Shown here piece by piece: positions 61,550 through 64,000 of a stretch of 64,000 bases of DNA (positions within the stretch are counted from its first letter, which is position 1; each line of letters opens with the position of its first letter). The DNA comes from Oleimicrobium sp037445575. Its GTDB lineage: Bacteria; Zhuqueibacterota; Zhuqueibacteria; JANLFK01; Oleimicrobiaceae. The notes beneath the pieces are model-generated. The model ran no database searches. It was not told where the DNA came from and worked only from the letters and a program-made list of their open reading frames with translations. The position numbers and the translations under genes were made by a program. The stretch spans positions 1 through 64,000 of the forward strand of contig JBBIKH010000002.1 in the NCBI GenBank assembly GCA_037445575.1. The letters run 5' to 3'.

Positions 61550-63970
61550 ATGGCGACCGCGCAACAGGAAAAGGTTTACCCGATCTTCATTGAAGAGGAG
61601 ATGAAGGACTCGTACATCGATTATTCGATGTCGGTCATCGTCTCCCGGGCGCTGCCGGATGTGCGAGATGGCCTCAAACCGGTGCACCGGCGCGTGTTGT
61701 TTGGCATGCGCGAGTTGAATCTGGGCCCAAACGCGCCTTACAAAAAGAGCGCCAGGATCGTGGGTGAAGTGCTGGGCAAGTACCATCCCCATGGCGATGC
61801 CGCCGTCTACGAGACGCTGGTGAGAATGGCGCAGGACTTTTCGCTGCGCTACCCGCTGGTGGACGGGCAGGGGAACTTTGGCTCCATTGACGGGGATGCA
61901 CCGGCGGCCATGCGCTACACCGAAGCGCGCCTGGCACCGATCGCCGAGGAAGTGCTCCGGGACCTGGACAAGGACACGGTCGACTTTGTCCCCAACTTTG
62001 ACGAGTCCCTGCGCGAACCGTCGGTGTTGCCTTCTCTTCTGCCCAATCTGCTGGTGAATGGCGCATCGGGCATTGCGGTCGGGATGGCAACCAACATCCC
62101 TCCGCACAACTTGCGCGAGGTAGTGGAGGCGCTCCTGCACCTGATCGACCGGCCCTCGGCGACGGTAGAGGAGTTGATGCAGTTCATTCAGGGGCCGGAT
62201 TTTCCCACCGGGGCCATCATTGTTGGCAGTGAGGGGATCAGAGAAGCCTATACCACGGGCCGCGGGCGCATCATAGTGCGAGCCAGGGCCAGCATCGAGA
62301 CGCAGCGGGGTGGGCGCGAGAGCATCGTCATCTCCGAGATTCCCTATCAGGTCAACAAGACCACCTTGATCGAGGCAATTGCAGAGCTGGTGCGCACGCG
62401 CAAAGTGGAAGGGATCAGCGACGTCCGGGACGAATCAGATCGCGAAGGGCTGCGCATCGTGCTGGAATTGCGGCGGGAGGCGCCAGCAAAACAGATCCTC
62501 GAGTACCTTTACCGCCATACCCAAATGCAGAGCACCTTTGGCGTTATCATGCTGGCGCTGGTGGACGGTGTTCCCCGGGTCCTGGACTTGCGGCAATTGC
62601 TCCAACACTTTCTTGAGTTTCGCCATGAGGTGGTGGTGCGCCGCACAAAATTCGAGCTGGACAAGGCGGAGAAGCGGGCGCACGTGCTGGAAGGGCTCAA
62701 GATCGCACTGGACAACCTGGATGCAGTGATCGCCCTCATCAGGCGGTCGCGCGACCCGGAGAGCGCCGCCGCCGGGCTGATGAAGCAGTTTCGCCTCAGC
62801 GAAATTCAGGCGCAGGCCATCCTTGATATGCGCCTGCAGCGCCTCACCAGCTTAGAACGGAAGAAGATCGAAGAAGAATACCGGCAGATTCTCAAGAAGA
62901 TCGCCTATTTGAAGAGCCTCCTGGCCAGTAAGGCACGGCGTATGCAGCTCATCAAAGAGGAGCTGGCAGAGCTCCGGGACCGTTACGGCGACCGACGCCG
63001 CACAGAGGTGGTGCAGAGCGCCGCGGAATTCTCCATCGAGGAGATGGTGGCGGAAGAGGCGATGGTGGTCGTGGTCTCCCAGCGCGGCTTTGCGAAACGG
63101 ATGCCGGGGTCCGCCTTTACGAGGGAGATGGCAGCAGCGTGGCCCTCGATTGTGCCGGAAGGGGCGGACGACGCCCCCGCCCAGTTCTTGACCACTGGTA
63201 CGCAAGGGCATCTCCTCTGTTTTACCAGTGGAGGGCGTTGCTACTCGCTTAAGGTTGTGGATATCCCGGTAGGGGGAAAGCTGGCGCAAGGCAAGCTCCT
63301 CCGCCATCTGCTGGGCGTGGGCAAGCAAGAGCACGTCGTCGGCTGCGTGGCGCCACAAGATTCCGACCAGAAGCAGAGCATAGTGCTGGTCACTGCGCAT
63401 GGGCAGGTGAAGAGGGTTGCAGTGGCGGCTTTTGCCGGCCTGCGGCGGAGCGGAGCGGTGGCGGTGAGTCTCCGCCAAGGGGATGAGCTCCTTGCGGCGC
63501 ATCTCTGCCAAGGCAACGAGCACCTATTCCTGCTCACCGCCCAGGGGCGCGTGCTCCGTTTCCCGGTGGCCGGGGTGCGCGAAATGGGCCGCGGCGCTAC
63601 TGGGGTGCGGGGAATTTCATTAGGGACTGACGACGTGGTGGTGTCCAGCTTTCTGGCTACCGGTGAGCCGCAGGTGCTGATGGTGACCGAGCGGGGTTAT
63701 GCCCGGGTCCTGAAGGGCAAGGAAATCCGGCCCATGAATCGTGCGACCAAGGGGGTCTCAGCCATGAAAACTTCCCCACGCACAGGGCAGGTGCGAGCAG
63801 GTGGGTGTATCCGCGAGCAGACCGACTTGATTGTAGTGAGGGGTGAGGAGAATCACGTACTCTGGCGCACTGCGGCTGAGCTGAAGCAGCAAGGGAGGCT
63901 CATCGACCTGAAGGGCGAGGAGCGCGTGCAGGGAGTATCGGTGCTTTCGCTCCCTCGCGGAGTAGCTTGA
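61550..63970 (+). CDS. gyrA: Type II topoisomerase subunit A (GyrA-type, GyrA box absent)
   Basis: 806 residues, normal length. DNA-cleaving subunit: MKDSYIDYSMSVIVSRALPD, HPHGDAAVYETLVRMAQDF, catalytic Tyr123 in AAMRYTEARL. The C-terminal pinwheel blades are recognisable (GRVLRFPVAGVREMGRGATG). At the first blade, where gyrases read QRRGGKG, this protein has SAFTREMAAAWPS after SQRGFAKRMPG, so the GyrA box is missing. The quinolone-pocket positions matching E. coli Ser83 and Asp87 are Ala84 and Glu88. It follows gyrB by 26 bases, the gyrase order. Without the box, negative supercoiling could be weak or absent, so a topoisomerase IV-like role is possible. The last 30 bases of the window show nothing. 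Confidence 0.9.
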   Translation: MATAQQEKVYPIFIEEEMKDSYIDYSMSVIVSRALPDVRDGLKPVHRRVLFGMRELNLGPNAPYKKSARIVGEVLGKYHPHGDAAVYETLVRMAQDFSLRYPLVDGQGNFGSIDGDAPAAMRYTEARLAPIAEEVLRDLDKDTVDFVPNFDESLREPSVLPSLLPNLLVNGASGIAVGMATNIPPHNLREVVEALLHLIDRPSATVEELMQFIQGPDFPTGAIIVGSEGIREAYTTGRGRIIVRARASIETQRGGRESIVISEIPYQVNKTTLIEAIAELVRTRKVEGISDVRDESDREGLRIVLELRREAPAKQILEYLYRHTQMQSTFGVIMLALVDGVPRVLDLRQLLQHFLEFRHEVVVRRTKFELDKAEKRAHVLEGLKIALDNLDAVIALIRRSRDPESAAAGLMKQFRLSEIQAQAILDMRLQRLTSLERKKIEEEYRQILKKIAYLKSLLASKARRMQLIKEELAELRDRYGDRRRTEVVQSAAEFSIEEMVAEEAMVVVVSQRGFAKRMPGSAFTREMAAAWPSIVPEGADDAPAQFLTTGTQGHLLCFTSGGRCYSLKVVDIPVGGKLAQGKLLRHLLGVGKQEHVVGCVAPQDSDQKQSIVLVTAHGQVKRVAVAAFAGLRRSGAVAVSLRQGDELLAAHLCQGNEHLFLLTAQGRVLRFPVAGVREMGRGATGVRGISLGTDDVVVSSFLATGEPQVLMVTERGYARVLKGKEIRPMNRATKGVSAMKTSPRTGQVRAGGCIREQTDLIVVRGEENHVLWRTAAELKQQGRLIDLKGEERVQGVSVLSLPRGVA

Positions 63971-64000
63971 GCACCCGGCGGCGGTACAGCGGAGAACAGA

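Overview
The window is chromosomal DNA of a GC-rich (about 60% by eye), apparently Gram-negative bacterium and it contains the replication origin region. The envelope genes suggest the Fibrobacteres-Chlorobi-Bacteroidetes side of the tree, perhaps an uncultured lineage such as KSB1 or Calditrichota. These include a PorV/PorQ-like barrel, a giant secreted repeat protein with a FlgD-like C-terminal module of the kind seen in type IX secretion cargo, DUF4159 and DUF4175 proteins, an exported M14 peptidase and a chain of periplasmic parvulins. The placement is inference; no rRNA gene is present.

Every gene left of about 54.84 kb reads on the minus strand and every gene right of 55.36 kb reads on the plus strand, so all genes point away from the rpmH-dnaA intergenic region. 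That region and the dnaA-dnaN spacer hold DnaA boxes, AT-rich stretches and dnaA promoters, and are the best oriC candidates. To the right lie dnaA, dnaN, recF, a DUF721/DciA gene, gyrB and a gyrA-type gene that lacks the GyrA box. To the left lie rpmH, rnpA, yidD, yidC, a terminator, mnmE, mnmG, rsmG, murQ, mfd and three parvulin genes, closed by a strong terminator at 39.8 kb. Two perfect 16-bp parS sites flank mnmG; no parA or parB is present here.

From 39.7 to 30.9 kb runs a tightly coupled envelope operon: M14 peptidase, DUF4159, DUF4175, a TPR protein and a small secretin-domain-like protein. From 30.8 to 25.2 kb follows another overlapping chain: an exported protein, a YjbQ-family enzyme, thiL, a shortened PdxA-like protein, a methyltransferase, ftsE and ftsX. 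A good sigma-70-type promoter then drives hrcA, grpE (frameshifted in this sequence), dnaJ and comEA, followed by a putative single-pass membrane protein and PilM-like and PilN-like genes. After a terminator come rsmD, coaD, pta and a TPR gene.

The far left (15.4 kb to 1) is a surface module: a small exported protein, a giant protein of about 3,860 residues broken by a 13-N assembly gap and containing a near-identical tandem duplication, a PorV-like barrel fused to TPRs, and the start of a membrane kinase-phosphatase (HATPase, sensor, HAMP, SpoIIE type).

The items most worth a second look are the parS sites embedded in coding sequence, a six-codon leader ORF whose stop lies in a DnaA box, the missing GyrA box, the shortened PdxA-like gene beside thiamine genes, the PilM/PilN-like pair beside comEA, and the giant-protein/PorV/SpoIIE locus.
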